DNA of 64,000 nt from Phenylobacterium deserti (GCA_945883235.1 CAMCXF010000012.1:19910-83909); one strand, 5' to 3'. Positions 1 to 9,753 are shown, counted from the stretch's first letter. Notes: generated by a model not told the origin, from the letters alone. A program made the numbers and translations.

Positions 1-1911
1 CCGCTGGATCAGGTCAACAAGGATACCGTCACCCGCCTCGGCGTGGCCTGGAGCGCCGATTTCGATACCGACCGGGGCCAGGAGGCGACGCCGCTGGTCG
101 CTGACGGCGTGCTCTACACGACCTCTACCTGGTCCAAGGTCTTCGCCTTCGACGCCAAAACCGGCAGGCAACTCTGGGCCTACGATCCGCAAGTGCCGGG
201 CGAGAAGGGCTTCGACGCCTGCTGTGACGTGGTCAATCGTGGCGTCGCGCTGTGGAAGGGTAAAGTCTATGTTGGCGCGCTGGACGGTCGCCTGATCGCG
301 CTGGACGCCAAGACCGGCAAGGTGGTCTGGTCCGTTCAGACCACAGACCCGAAACAACCCTACACCATCACCGCCGCACCCCGCGCGGTGAAGGGCAAAA
401 TCCTGATCGGCAATGGTGGCGCGGAGTATCCGGTGCGGGGCTATCTCTCGGCCTACGACGCCCAGACCGGCAAGCTGGACTGGCGCTTTCACATGACGCC
501 CAACCCGACCGGCGCGCCCGATGGCGCGGCCTCGGACAAGGCGATGAAGGACTTCGCCTACAAGACCTGGAACGACGGAGCCTGGAAGCAAGGCGGCGGT
601 GGAGCCACGCCCTGGGACGCGGTCACGTATGATGTGAAGTCGGACCTGATCTTCGTCGGCACCGGCAACGCCGGGCCCTGGAACGGCAAGATCCGCACCG
701 GCGGCAAGGGCGACAACCTGTTCGCCGCCTCTATTGTGGCTCTGAGACCCGACACCGGCGAATACATCTGGCACTACCAGACCACGCCGCGCGACGACTG
801 GGACTTCGACGCCGTCCAGCACCTGATGGTCGCCGACCTCCCCATCGGTGGAAAGACCCAACGGGTTGTCATGCAGGCCAACAAGAACGGCTTCTTCTAT
901 GTGCTGGACGCGGCCAGCGGGAAGCTCGTGTCGGCGGATAAGTTTGTGCCGGTCGACTGGGCGACCGGGGTGGATCTGAAGACCGGGCGCCCGGTCGAGG
1001 CACCGGGCGCGCGCTATGAGGACGGCACCGTGCAGACCCAGACTCCCGGCGCGCTGGGGGGCCACAACTGGCAGCCGATGGCCTTCAACCCGAAGGAAGG
1101 CCTGGTCTTCATTCCGGCCCAGACGATATATGGGAGCTACACTGACCCCAAGGAGTTCAGCTTCATCCCCGGTGCCTGGAACCTAGGTCTTGGCCGAGGG
1201 GTGGACGCACCCAAGGTAAAGAAGCCTGCGCCCATGGGCGAGCTTATCGCCTGGGATCCGGTGGCCAAAAAGGCGCGATGGAAGGCCGCCTTCGCCGAAC
1301 CCTGGCGCAGCGGCGTGCTGGCAACCGCCGGTGGCCTGGTGTTTCACGCCGCCGGGCACGAATTCATCGCGTTTGACGCCGCAACCGGCAAGGCGCTCTG
1401 GAGATACGATGCCGGTGCGGGTGCCATTGCGGCCGCCTCGACCTACGCCATCGATGATGAGCAATATGTGGCCCTGATGGTGGGCTTCGGTGGTGCCGGC
1501 GGCATGGGCGGCGAGGAGCCTCGTCGTAAGGGCCGCCTGCTGGTGTTCAAGCTGAACGGCAAGATGGTACCAAAGCCGTTCCCGGCGCCGGTCGTGCTGC
1601 CGCCCCTGGATCTCGCGTTCGCGACGCCCGCGAAGGGCGACGTCGCCAAGGGAGAGGCCCTCAACGCCCAGTTCTGCCGGACCTGCCACAACGACGGTGG
1701 CTATCTGCCAGTACTGACGCGGTCGCCAGCGATCCTCGATCCGGTGGGCTTCAAGGCCATCGTGCTGGACGGTGCCAGGAAGCCGCATGGCATGGCCCCC
1801 TTCCGCCGCTTCTTCAACGAAGCCAGTGCCGAGGAGCTGCGGGCCTACCTGCTGCAGGAAGCTGCCAAGGCCCCGCCAGTGGTCAAGGCTGCGATGACAC
1901 ATGGGCGCTGA
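1..1911 (+). CDS. PQQ-dependent quinohemoprotein alcohol dehydrogenase (5' truncated by window)
   Basis: The reading frame is open from base 1 (residues PLDQVNKDTV...), so the true start and signal peptide lie upstream; the GTG at 43 is not the start. Family role: periplasmic oxidation of primary or secondary alcohols by PQQ, with electrons passed to a C-terminal haem c. Visible: the adjacent cysteine pair (codons 220-225, context FDACCDV) that forms the PQQ-site disulfide, repeated beta-propeller motifs such as FDAATGKALW, and near the end a haem c motif CRTCH (first Cys codon at 1675) with a downstream HGMAPF segment that may give the axial Met. About 636 residues are visible, close to a mature enzyme of this family. 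The following esterase gene starts 17 bases after the stop. Substrate is unknown. Confidence 0.93.
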   Translation, partial: PLDQVNKDTVTRLGVAWSADFDTDRGQEATPLVADGVLYTTSTWSKVFAFDAKTGRQLWAYDPQVPGEKGFDACCDVVNRGVALWKGKVYVGALDGRLIALDAKTGKVVWSVQTTDPKQPYTITAAPRAVKGKILIGNGGAEYPVRGYLSAYDAQTGKLDWRFHMTPNPTGAPDGAASDKAMKDFAYKTWNDGAWKQGGGGATPWDAVTYDVKSDLIFVGTGNAGPWNGKIRTGGKGDNLFAASIVALRPDTGEYIWHYQTTPRDDWDFDAVQHLMVADLPIGGKTQRVVMQANKNGFFYVLDAASGKLVSADKFVPVDWATGVDLKTGRPVEAPGARYEDGTVQTQTPGALGGHNWQPMAFNPKEGLVFIPAQTIYGSYTDPKEFSFIPGAWNLGLGRGVDAPKVKKPAPMGELIAWDPVAKKARWKAAFAEPWRSGVLATAGGLVFHAAGHEFIAFDAATGKALWRYDAGAGAIAAASTYAIDDEQYVALMVGFGGAGGMGGEEPRRKGRLLVFKLNGKMVPKPFPAPVVLPPLDLAFATPAKGDVAKGEALNAQFCRTCHNDGGYLPVLTRSPAILDPVGFKAIVLDGARKPHGMAPFRRFFNEASAEELRAYLLQEAAKAPPVVKAAMTHGR

Positions 1912-1927
1912 TGTTTGGGATGCGACG

Positions 1928-2935
1928 ATGAAAATGGACCGGCGCGCCGTGCTGGCTGCGGGCTTGACGGGTGGTCTGGCTGTGAGCCAGGCCGCCGTCG
2001 CACAGGTGCCGGCGCTACCGCCACCGCCGACCCCGGCGGCTGTGGATCCCGATGCGCCGGCCTGGCCGTCGCGTGAAGTTTACCGGATCTGGCCGGGCAA
2101 ACAGCCGGGCGCTCTGGCGAACCTGCCGACCCCGAACCCGACGATGAATGGCCGTTCGGGACGGCGGCAGCTCTGGATCCGCGGCGTCGCCCATGCCGAG
2201 TTGCACGTTTTCCGCCCTGCGTTTCCGGATGGCTCCTCGCTGATGTCTATCCCCGGGGGCGGCTACGGCTTTGTCTCGGTCCAGAACGAAGGCCTGGCCG
2301 TGGCCCAGCACTTCAACGCCCTGGGCACGACTGTCTTCGTGCTGGTCTACCGGCTGCCGCGCGAGGGTTGGTCGACCCCGCATCTGGTGGCGATACAGGA
2401 TGCACAGCGCGCGATGCGGTTCATCCGCGCCCGCGCCACCGACTTCCGGATTGATCCAGCACGCCTGGGTGTTCTGGGGTTTTCGGCGGGCGGCCATCTG
2501 GCGAGCGATCTCGTGGTGTCCCACGCCGACAGCCTCTATCCGCCGGTGGATGCCGCCGATCAGCTTTCCGCCAAACCCGCTTTTGCGGGCCTGGTCTACC
2601 CGGTCACCAGCCTGATCTCTCCCTCGGGAGACCGCCGGATGTCAGGGATGCTGATGCCCGGGTTACCTGACACCATTCTGCTTGCTCGCTCGCCCGTCCA
2701 ACGCGTGACCGCGGACGGGCCACCGTCATTCCTTGTCCATGCCTTCGACGACCCCTTGGTGCCGATGGAACATAGCCTGGACTGGATCGCCGCCAGCCGC
2801 GCAGCGAAGCGCCCGGTCGAGGCCCATCTTGTGGCCACTGGTGGGCACGGTTTTGGTCTCGGCCTGCCGAAAGACAGCTCTGGCTCGGCTTGGCCGGACC
2901 TGTTCGGTCGCTGGATCCGCAAGAACGGCGGCTGA
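1928..2935 (+). CDS. Tat-exported alpha/beta hydrolase (acetyl-xylan-esterase / BD-FAE-like)
   Basis: A 335-residue serine esterase. I prefer the ATG at 1928 over 1901, because the protein then opens with MKMDRRAVLAAGL, a twin-arginine-type export signal followed by an Ala/Pro-rich cleavage region. Seen: an oxyanion-hole segment PGGGYGF (about 109-115), nucleophile elbow GFSAGGH (184-190), acid region HAFDDPLVP (about 271-279) and a catalytic His in GGHGFG (about 305-310). This order matches esterase-lipases often annotated as endo-1,4-beta-xylanase B or acetyl esterase. Probably acts in the periplasm on acylated sugars or esters. It sits between a PQQ dehydrogenase and a serine hydrolase on the same strand, possibly co-transcribed. 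Substrate not determinable. Confidence 0.85.
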   Translation: MKMDRRAVLAAGLTGGLAVSQAAVAQVPALPPPPTPAAVDPDAPAWPSREVYRIWPGKQPGALANLPTPNPTMNGRSGRRQLWIRGVAHAELHVFRPAFPDGSSLMSIPGGGYGFVSVQNEGLAVAQHFNALGTTVFVLVYRLPREGWSTPHLVAIQDAQRAMRFIRARATDFRIDPARLGVLGFSAGGHLASDLVVSHADSLYPPVDAADQLSAKPAFAGLVYPVTSLISPSGDRRMSGMLMPGLPDTILLARSPVQRVTADGPPSFLVHAFDDPLVPMEHSLDWIAASRAAKRPVEAHLVATGGHGFGLGLPKDSSGSAWPDLFGRWIRKNGG

Positions 2936-2955
2936 GTCAGGAAGGAAGGCCGGAG

Positions 2956-4144
2956 ATGCCCTGGATCTTGCGGACAGCCGGACTGGCGGCGGCGCTGGCG
3001 ATAGCCCCGGCCACAGTCGCGGCCCAGACGGCTCAGCCCTGATCAAACATCCAACCGACGCCGATCCACGCCACGGCCATCGCTGCCGCGCGGACGGCAA
3101 TGACCGACTACATGACCAGGCGCGGCGTGCCGGGGCTGTCGGTATCGGTCTCGATCAACGGCGTCCGGGTCTGGTCCGAGGGTTTCGGGTTCGCTGATGT
3201 GGAGCAGGGGGTGCCGGTGACGCCTTCTACGCGGTTCCGATCAGGTTCCACCGCCAAGCCCATGAGCATGGCTGCGGCGGCCGTCCTGCACGATCAGGGC
3301 AAGTTGGACTTCGACACTCGCGTCCAGGCGCTGATCCCGAACTTCCCCCAGAAGGGCAGACCGATTACCTTCCGCATGCTGGCCGGGCATGTGGGCGGGT
3401 TCCGCCACTATCCGCCGGACGGCTCGGAATTCTTCAATACCCGCCCCTATGACAACGTGCTTGAGACTCTGGAGGTCTTCAAAAACGACCCGCTCGTCGG
3501 CCTGCCGGGGGAGGTTTACAATTACTCCAGCAATGGCACGAACCTGCAGGGGGCCATGACCCAGGCGGCCGGCGGAAAGCCGTTCCTCGAACTGATGCAG
3601 ACCCTGGTGTTCGGCCCTCTTGGGCTGACCTCGACGTCGCCTGATCGCGTTGAGGACATCATCCCCGGGCGCACCCGGTACTATGAGCGCACCGGCGGGC
3701 AGGCCACCTATCGCATCCGCAAATCATCGCGCGGCAATGGAGAGCGCGGGGTGCTGCTGAACGCGCCCTATACCGACAACAGCAACAAGTTTCCCTCTGG
3801 CGGTTACATCACCACGCCGGAGGATCTGGTCACGTTCGGAAACGCGCATCTGCAGCCGGGGTTTTTGCAGGCCGCTACCCTTAGCCAGCTGTTCACCTCG
3901 CAGAAAACCGCTGACGGCAAAGTGACCGGCTACGGCATGAACTGGGGCGTCGGTACCGATAAGCGCGGCGTTCCCACCCTCCGGCACACCGGCAGCTCGG
4001 TGGGCGGCAACTCCATCATCCTGATGTACCCCGGACAGAAGCTGGTACTGGCCATCCAGACCAACCTCACTGACTCGCAGCTGGGTGGAGTTGCCGGAGA
4101 CGGTCGGAAGTCTATTCCTCAGCGCAGTCGCGCCGCAGCGTTAG
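2956..4144 (+). pseudogene. serine hydrolase, beta-lactamase/class C PBP family, disrupted
   Basis: An SD-like AGGAAGG precedes ATG 2956, which encodes a signal peptide (MPWILRTAGLAAALAI, cleavage near VAAQ). A TGA at 3040-3042 interrupts the frame, yet the same frame then continues without a gap into the mature domain (IAAARTAMTDYMTRRGVPGL). The catalytic motifs are intact: STAK (SxxK, Ser codon about 3247), YSSNG, and HTGSS. Near 4081-4095 the frame appears to shift: frame 1 runs on to 4254 as charged non-family sequence, while frame 2 gives a natural ending (LPETVGSLFLSAVAPQR, stop 4142-4144) exactly where the convergent microprotein gene ends. Two lesions suggest a recent pseudogene. An internal ATG at 3100 could still give a cytoplasmic, unexported product. 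Sequencing error is the alternative. Confidence 0.75.
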
Positions 4145-4215
4145 CGCAGACCGAAGAACCCAAGGACCACCAGCACTACGACCACCAGGCCGACAATATA
4201 AATGATGTTGTTCAT
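4141..4215 (-). CDS. 24-residue single-pass membrane microprotein
   Basis: This small ORF starts MNNIIYIVGL, continues as a Val/Leu run and ends LGFFGLR-stop. An SD-like GGAGAG lies 8 bases before the ATG at 4215. The whole peptide is one transmembrane helix with a short charged end. I recall near-identical tiny hydrophobic proteins (NNIIYIIGLVVI...FFGLR pattern) scattered through alphaproteobacterial genomes as unnamed hypotheticals, so I think it is real. Its stop nearly touches the inferred ancestral stop of the broken serine hydrolase on the other strand. It is expressed in the same direction as the antiporter but lies downstream of that gene's stop. Function unknown. Confidence 0.65.
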   Translation of the reverse strand: MNNIIYIVGLVVVVLVVLGFFGLR

Positions 4216-4283
4216 CAGTTTCGCTCTCCGGTGGAACCGTCCACCGGTGCCTAACGTCGAAAGCGCCGCCGCTGTTCCCGATC

Positions 4284-5480
4284 CTAACCCGGCCGCCAGC
4301 CCAGCAGGCTGAACATCACAGCAAAGCCGACGACATAAGCCACCGGCACGTGCCAGCCCTGCCGGAGCCAGGCGACCACCGAGCGACCCTCTGGATAGAG
4401 GTTGGTCAGCGCCACGCCGGCGGACGATCCGAACCAGGTCATCGAGCCGCCGAAGCCCACGGCATAAGCCAGCAGGCCCCAGTCGTAGCCGCCCTGTTCC
4501 AGCGCCAGTGCCGTCAGCGGAATGTTGTCGAATACGGCCGATGTAACCCCCAGGCCAAAGGTGGTCTGCCAGGTCGGATCGGGCAGGGCGCTGACCGGCA
4601 TCAGAGACGCTGCCGCCACCAGGGCCACCAGGAACAGGGCCCCCTTGAACGACGACCTTGCCACTGTCCAGTCTGGGGCGGCGATCAGGGATGTGGCCAG
4701 CAAAGCCGCCCACACCGCCAGCCCCAGCCAGGGTGCCGCCGCCACGCCTGGCGATAACAGATTGGCCGAAATATTGGCCGCCACGGCCGCGACCAACACG
4801 ATGCTTACCACTCCCACCCGCCGCCACTGAATCTGGTGCCCCGGTTCGTCGTGCTTGAGGATCGGCTGATAGCGATGCTGGGCCAGGGCGCCTGCCACAC
4901 CGAACACCACAAACGCCGCCAGCGACGCGACATAGGCCGGCAGCACTTCCAGCGGAGAGATCCCCTTCAGCCACATGATCGTGGTGGTGGTGTCGCCGAT
5001 CACACTGCCCGCGCCGCCGGCATTGGCCGCCGCCACGATGGACGCCAGAAAGCCGATGCTCACTCTGCCCTTATAGAGGTGGCGCGCCATCACCCCGCCG
5101 ATGATCGCGGCGGCGATATTGTCGAGGAAGGCCGACAGCACCAGCACAGTCGCCAGCATAGCCAGCCCGCCCAGCCAACTATCCGGCAAAACCCCGGGCA
5201 GATGGTCCGGCAAGCCTGACAACTCGAACTGGTTCGATAGCAGACCGAACCCCACCAGGAGCAGCAGGATATTGGTCAGGATCACCCACTCATGCAGGGC
5301 GTGCTCGCCCAACGCCGCAAACCCCTGGCCAGTAGGAAACGCGCCCCAGACCCCCTGATAGATCAGAATCGCCGCCAGGCCGGCCAGCGCCACCTCCAGC
5401 GTACGGCGATGAAACACCGCAACGCCCAGCAGGGTCATGCCAAATAGATAAAACTCCAGCGGCGCGCCCAGCAAATTCAT
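4284..5480 (-). CDS. nhaD: NhaD-type sodium:proton antiporter
   Basis: A 398-residue inner-membrane protein of the ion transporter superfamily (NhaD / ArsB-citrate transporter fold). Roughly eleven or twelve hydrophobic helices are visible. Conserved-looking segments are FLDNIAAAIIGG (about 116-127), the Gly/Thr-rich loop GGAGSVIGDTTTTIMW (about 154-169), and a second inverted-half motif AVFDNIPLTALAL with GGSMTWFGSSAGVAL near the C terminus. The two DN-containing discontinuous helices fit a Na+/H+ exchanger. Start ATG at 5480. It may be read through from the SDR pair upstream on the same strand. Role: pH or sodium homeostasis by inference from family. Confidence 0.88.
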   Translation of the reverse strand: MNLLGAPLEFYLFGMTLLGVAVFHRRTLEVALAGLAAILIYQGVWGAFPTGQGFAALGEHALHEWVILTNILLLLVGFGLLSNQFELSGLPDHLPGVLPDSWLGGLAMLATVLVLSAFLDNIAAAIIGGVMARHLYKGRVSIGFLASIVAAANAGGAGSVIGDTTTTIMWLKGISPLEVLPAYVASLAAFVVFGVAGALAQHRYQPILKHDEPGHQIQWRRVGVVSIVLVAAVAANISANLLSPGVAAAPWLGLAVWAALLATSLIAAPDWTVARSSFKGALFLVALVAAASLMPVSALPDPTWQTTFGLGVTSAVFDNIPLTALALEQGGYDWGLLAYAVGFGGSMTWFGSSAGVALTNLYPEGRSVVAWLRQGWHVPVAYVVGFAVMFSLLGWRPG

Positions 5481-5532
5481 ATGCAGATTCTAGGCTCCGG
5501 GAGGCATCGGGACCAATGGAATCGGACCCGCC

Positions 5533-6333
5533 TCAGCCGATTCTGACCCCCATCCCGCCGTCTACCGGCAGGATCGCGCCGGTGATGAACTTCGCATCAT
5601 CGGAGGCCAGGAACAGCGCCGCATGCGCCGTGTCCCAGGCAGTGCCCATCTTGCCGCCCAGCGGCACCCGGGCATCGCGCTCGGCGCGGACCTCGGCCTG
5701 ACTGCGGCCGCTGGCCCCGGCGATCCCGGCCACCGCCATCGGCGTGTCGATCAAACCCGGCTGGACCGCATTGCAGCGGATCCTGTACCGGGCCTGGGAG
5801 ATCGCCACATTGGCGGTCAGCCGGTTTACTCCGGCCTTGGAAATTTCATAGGCCAACTGGATGCCGCCCGCCCGCGCCGCCAGCGACGAGATGTTGACGA
5901 TGGAGCCGGATTTCTGCTCGCGCATCACCGCCAGCGCCGCCTTGGTGACCAGCCACATGCCTTTCAGATTGACCGACAGGATGCGGTCGAATGCCGCTTC
6001 CTCGACCCGGTGCGCTGGCCCGTCGCCACCGCCGATGCCGACGTTGTTGACCAGGATGTCGATCCGCCCCAGCCGCGCCACGGCCTGTTCGACGATCCCG
6101 GCGACCTCCTTGGCCCGCGTCACATCGGCCTGCATCGCGCTGGCCTCGCCGCCGGCCTCTAGGATCATCGCGGCGGTCTCTTCCGCCCGCTCACCCATCC
6201 GGTCGACGCAGAGCACCCGGGCTCCCTCGGCGGCGAACAACAGCGCCATAGCGCGCCCGTTACCCAGCGTCTCCCCCGGCGACTGGCCCGCACCGACGAT
6301 GACAGCCGTCTTGCCCTCCAGGCGACCCGCCAC
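5533..6333 (-). CDS. SDR family oxidoreductase (classical short-chain dehydrogenase)
   Basis: 266 residues, classical SDR. The N-terminal cofactor loop is VGAGQSPGETLGNGRA, a variant of TGxxxGxG; NNVG is the structural motif; catalytic Ser is in NISSLAARAG and Tyr/Lys in YEISKAG. It ends in the usual PVDGGMGVRIG. The start appears to be GTG at 6333, one base after the stop of the preceding CMD-family gene, so the two are translationally linked. NAD(P)-dependent oxidation of an alcohol or reduction of a ketone is expected; substrate unknown. Pairing with a carboxymuconolactone-decarboxylase-like protein suggests catabolism of a cyclic or aromatic compound. Confidence 0.88.
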   Translation of the reverse strand: MAGRLEGKTAVIVGAGQSPGETLGNGRAMALLFAAEGARVLCVDRMGERAEETAAMILEAGGEASAMQADVTRAKEVAGIVEQAVARLGRIDILVNNVGIGGGDGPAHRVEEAAFDRILSVNLKGMWLVTKAALAVMREQKSGSIVNISSLAARAGGIQLAYEISKAGVNRLTANVAISQARYRIRCNAVQPGLIDTPMAVAGIAGASGRSQAEVRAERDARVPLGGKMGTAWDTAHAALFLASDDAKFITGAILPVDGGMGVRIG

Positions 6334-6334
6334 C

Positions 6335-6895
6335 TCAGAAGCCCTTGAGCTCGGGATCCAGCACCTGACCGGCGTCCAGCTGGACGCCGAAGGTGTTCAG
6401 CATCATCGACACCTGGGTGTACTGGCCAACGGTGAACACCACGTCCATGCACTGCTTCTCGGAATAGTGCTGCTTCAGCATGTTCCAGGTGCTGTCGCTG
6501 ATGAACTGATCGGTGTGCAGCTCGTCCGCTGCCCGGATCAGCACGGCATCCGCCGGGCTCCAGCCCGCGTCAGCCCCGCGCTTGATGGCCTCGATCTCGG
6601 CCGCCGTCAGGCCCGACTGCAACCCGATCCGGGTGTGCTGAGTGAACTCGTAGCCCGACTTGCACATGTACCCCACGCGCAGGATCACGATCTCCCGCTG
6701 CCGCGCCGGCAGGTCGTTGCGCCGCGACAGCACATAGCCGCCCCAGGCATTGAACCGCGTCAGCGCCTTGGGCGCGCGCACCAGGGTGCGGAAGATATTC
6801 AGGATATCGGCTCCGAAGTCCTTCAGCGCCTCCTTCTGCTCCGGCCCCATCTCGGCGTCAGACAGCGGGGCGATGCGTGGCTGGCTCAATCTCAT
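6335..6895 (-). CDS. carboxymuconolactone decarboxylase (CMD/AhpD) family protein
   Basis: 186 residues from ATG 6895 (MRLSQPRIAPL), chosen because GAGGAA sits about 8 bases upstream and homology begins there; a longer frame reaches 6958. The helical CMD core contains LPARQREIVILRVGY and CKSGYEFTQHTRIG (about 85-98). The AhpD disulfide pattern CxxC-H is incomplete: only one Cys is present, with the downstream His retained. Members of this subgroup are often called 4-carboxymuconolactone decarboxylase-like and accompany SDRs in catabolic operons, as here. Peroxidase activity of AhpD type is unlikely without the second Cys. Divergent from the IorAB operon over a 150-base gap. Confidence 0.85.
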   Translation of the reverse strand: MRLSQPRIAPLSDAEMGPEQKEALKDFGADILNIFRTLVRAPKALTRFNAWGGYVLSRRNDLPARQREIVILRVGYMCKSGYEFTQHTRIGLQSGLTAAEIEAIKRGADAGWSPADAVLIRAADELHTDQFISDSTWNMLKQHYSEKQCMDVVFTVGQYTQVSMMLNTFGVQLDAGQVLDPELKGF

Positions 6896-7045
6896 GTGCG
6901 TTTCCTCAAGCGTCTGGTTCTTTGCGGTCACCTTAGAGGGGCTGCAGGGCGACGCCATGCGATTTCAGCGTCACGTCTATTCAGACTTGCGGCGCGATGC
7001 GTGTTGGCGTCCGATGTCTCTCAAACGCTGGCCTGAGGAAACGCC

Positions 7046-7495
7046 ATGACCACCTTTCGACTGAACGGGCGGAACGTCACCGTGGGCGGCCCCGATGATG
7101 CGCCCCTGCTGTGGGCTATCCGCGATGACGCGGGGCTGACCGGCACCAAGTTCGGCTGTGGCATCGGCCAGTGCGGGGCCTGTACCGTGCATGTGAACGG
7201 TGAGGCAGTGCGCTCCTGCCTGACGCCCGTGTCCTCCGTCGCCGGCAAGGCGGTGACCACTATCGAAGGTCTGGGCGGCGAACACGTGCTGCAGAAGGCC
7301 TGGATCGAGACCCAGGCCCCCCAGTGCGGTTATTGCCAGTCCGGCCAGATCATGCAGGCCGCGGCCCTGCTGAAGACCAAACCCAAACCCACCGACGCCG
7401 ATATCGACGCCGCCATGGCCGGCAACCTCTGCCGCTGCATGGCCTATGTCCGGATCAAGAAAGCGATCAAGCTGGCCGCAGGAGTGAAGGCATGA
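7046..7495 (+). CDS. iorA: (2Fe-2S) subunit of molybdenum hydroxylase, IorA type
   Basis: 149 residues with both iron-sulfur signatures of the small subunit of two-subunit molybdenum hydroxylases: plant-ferredoxin type [15 protein letters not shown] with a following Cys (RSC), then the all-helical domain with [10 protein letters not shown] and CRC (GNLCRCMAY). SD-like GAGGAA precedes ATG 7046. The stop overlaps the ATG of the large subunit (ATGA at 7492-7495), so the two chains are coupled. The family carries electrons from the Mo cofactor toward the respiratory chain. Isoquinoline 1-oxidoreductase is the named reference, but the substrate here could be any aldehyde or N-heterocycle. Confidence 0.92.
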   Translation: MTTFRLNGRNVTVGGPDDAPLLWAIRDDAGLTGTKFGCGIGQCGACTVHVNGEAVRSCLTPVSSVAGKAVTTIEGLGGEHVLQKAWIETQAPQCGYCQSGQIMQAAALLKTKPKPTDADIDAAMAGNLCRCMAYVRIKKAIKLAAGVKA

Positions 7496-9753
7496 GCGTC
7501 TCCTTCGACAACGGCCCGGTGGCCGACTTCACCCCGTCCCGACGCGGCTTCCTGATCACGGTAACGGCCGCCGGCGCCATGTTCAGCGCCACGGTGCCAG
7601 CTCAGGCCGCCGACAGCTTCGCCCCCACCATCTGGTTCGATATCGACCGGGCGGGGACGATCACCATCCACATCATCCGCGCCGAGATGGGCCAGCACGT
7701 GGGCACCGCCATTGCCCGGATAGTTGCCGACGAACTGGAAGCCGACTGGTCGAAGGTCAAGTTTGACCATGTGGACTCCGATCCCAAATGGGGCCTGATG
7801 GCCACGGGCGGCAGCTGGTCGATCTGGCAGAGCTATCCGCTCTACAGCCAGGCCGCCGCAGCGGGTCGCATCGCCTTGATCGAAGCCGGGGCCAGGCTGC
7901 TGGGCGTGCCGGTCGCCGCCTGCTCCGCCCGCAATAGCGCTGTGGTCGCCGGGAAGGCCTCGGTATCCTACGGCGACATCATCGCCAGGGGCGACCTCAG
8001 CCGAAGGTTCACCGAGGCCGAACTCGCCAAACTCCCGATCAAGACTCCCGCCCAGCGAAAGCTGATCGGCAAGCCGGCACCGGCGCGCGACATCCCTGAC
8101 AAGACCAACGGCAAGGGCGTCTACGGCCTTGATGCCAAGGTTCCGGGCATGGTCTACGCCCGGCCGAAACTGCCGCCAACGCGCTATGGCTCCAGGGTGG
8201 TTTCGATCGACGAAAGTGGGGCAAAAGCGGTGCCGGGCTACATCCGCGCCATCGCGCTGGAGGACCCATCAGGAACAGTCCCGGGCTGGGTGATGGTCTA
8301 TGCCGACAGCTTCGTCGCCGCCGACCGCGCCACCGAAGCGTTGAAGGTGGTCTGGACATCTCCGGACGCCATCAAGGTCTCGGAAGCCGATCTCCAGGCC
8401 CGCGCCCGCATGCTGGTTGCTGACAAGACCAAAGGCGGTCTGGTCGTCGAGGATCCGGGCGTCGACGCCGCCTTCAAAGTTGCAACGGCAACCCTGGAGC
8501 AGACCTACACCACGGCCACGGCCCTTCACTTCCAGTTGGAGCCGGTCAATGCGCTGGCCTTCGAGAAGGACGGCAAGTTCGAGGTCCACACCGGCAACCA
8601 GTGGCAGTCATTGGTACTGCCCTGGCTGGCCCAGGCGCTGGGCCGCAAGGAAGACACTATCGTCCTCAGAACCTATCTTCTGGGCGGCGGTTTCGGACGG
8701 CGGCTGAATGGGGACTATGCCGTCGGCGCGGCGCTCGCCTCCAAGGCCATCGGCGGCAAGCCGGTGAAGATGGTCATGACCCGGGCTGACGACAGCCGCT
8801 TCGACAGCCCACGCTCCGCTTCGGTCCAGACGGTGAAGATGGCCTTCGGCGAGGCCGGCCGCGTCACCGCCATGGAGCACGTCGCCTGCGCGGGATGGCC
8901 CACGGAAGCGATGGCACCGTTCTTCATGCCGAAAGGTGCCAATGGCGTCGCCTACGACCCCTTCGCCATCAGCGGCGCGAACCACTGGTACAATGTCGGG
9001 GCCCACCGCGTACGCGCCGTCGGCAACGACCTGGCCAACCAGACCTTTCGGCCTGGCTGGCTTCGGTCTGTGGGTCCTGGCTGGACCAACTGGGCGCTGG
9101 AAAGCTTTATGGACGAGGCGGCGGCGAAGGCCGGCGTTGATCCGCTGACCTTCCGCCTGAAGTTGCTGGACGCCGGCGGCAAGAATGCCGGCTCTGCCCC
9201 CAACGCAGTCGGCGGTGCCAAGCGACAGGCGGCGGTCCTGAACCGGCTCGCAGCCAAGGCCGGCTGGGGCAAGCCCTTGCCGAAGAATACCGGCCTTGGC
9301 CTCGCCACCAGCTTCGGCCAGGAACGCGACATGCCAACCTGGACCGCTTGCGCCGCGCGGGTGAACGTCAATCCAGCTACCGGCGCCGTGAAAGTCGAGA
9401 AACTGACCCTGGTCGCCGACGCCGGCACCATCGTTAGCCCCGACGGCGCCCTGGCCCAGATGGAAGGCGCTGCGCTCTGGGGGCTGAGTCTCGCCCTGTT
9501 CGAGGGGACGGCGTTCGAGAACGGTCAGGTCAAGGACACCAATCTCGACAGCTATATGCCGTTGCGTATGGGCGACGTGCCCGACCTGGACATCGAGTTC
9601 ATCGCCAGCGGCGAGGCGCCTGTCGGCCTGGGCGAACCGGCGACCACGGTCGTCGGACCCGCTATCGGCAACGCCATCTTCCGGGCAGTAGGCGCAAGGG
9701 TCCGCGACCTGCCGATCCGCGCCGAGGCTGTGAAGGCGGCGATGAAGACCTGA
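7492..9753 (+). CDS. iorB: molybdopterin-binding large subunit of molybdenum hydroxylase, IorB type
   Basis: 753 residues starting at ATG 7492, inside the stop of iorA. A Tat signal ([16 protein letters not shown], cleavage near AQA at about residue 40) indicates export together with the small subunit, as known for periplasmic-facing IorAB-type aldehyde dehydrogenases. The Mo-cofactor loop LGGGFGRR (about residue 400) and the C-terminal [18 protein letters not shown] with a conserved Glu fit the xanthine oxidase family. No FAD subunit or cytochrome subunit is adjacent. The next gene is an SDR. A second, distinct IorAB pair lies at 48.5-51.2 kb. Confidence 0.92.
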   Translation: MSVSFDNGPVADFTPSRRGFLITVTAAGAMFSATVPAQAADSFAPTIWFDIDRAGTITIHIIRAEMGQHVGTAIARIVADELEADWSKVKFDHVDSDPKWGLMATGGSWSIWQSYPLYSQAAAAGRIALIEAGARLLGVPVAACSARNSAVVAGKASVSYGDIIARGDLSRRFTEAELAKLPIKTPAQRKLIGKPAPARDIPDKTNGKGVYGLDAKVPGMVYARPKLPPTRYGSRVVSIDESGAKAVPGYIRAIALEDPSGTVPGWVMVYADSFVAADRATEALKVVWTSPDAIKVSEADLQARARMLVADKTKGGLVVEDPGVDAAFKVATATLEQTYTTATALHFQLEPVNALAFEKDGKFEVHTGNQWQSLVLPWLAQALGRKEDTIVLRTYLLGGGFGRRLNGDYAVGAALASKAIGGKPVKMVMTRADDSRFDSPRSASVQTVKMAFGEAGRVTAMEHVACAGWPTEAMAPFFMPKGANGVAYDPFAISGANHWYNVGAHRVRAVGNDLANQTFRPGWLRSVGPGWTNWALESFMDEAAAKAGVDPLTFRLKLLDAGGKNAGSAPNAVGGAKRQAAVLNRLAAKAGWGKPLPKNTGLGLATSFGQERDMPTWTACAARVNVNPATGAVKVEKLTLVADAGTIVSPDGALAQMEGAALWGLSLALFEGTAFENGQVKDTNLDSYMPLRMGDVPDLDIEFIASGEAPVGLGEPATTVVGPAIGNAIFRAVGARVRDLPIRAEAVKAAMKT

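Noticed and set aside
1183..1902. Long minus-strand frame opposite the PQQ dehydrogenase
   Set aside because: No domain or SD, and the plus strand has a clear dehydrogenase. High GC makes antisense frames open by chance.
4141..4974. 277-residue minus-strand frame ending in the microprotein sequence
   Set aside because: Most of it is antiporter shadow in the wrong frame; only the last 24 codons, with their own SD and start, are supported.
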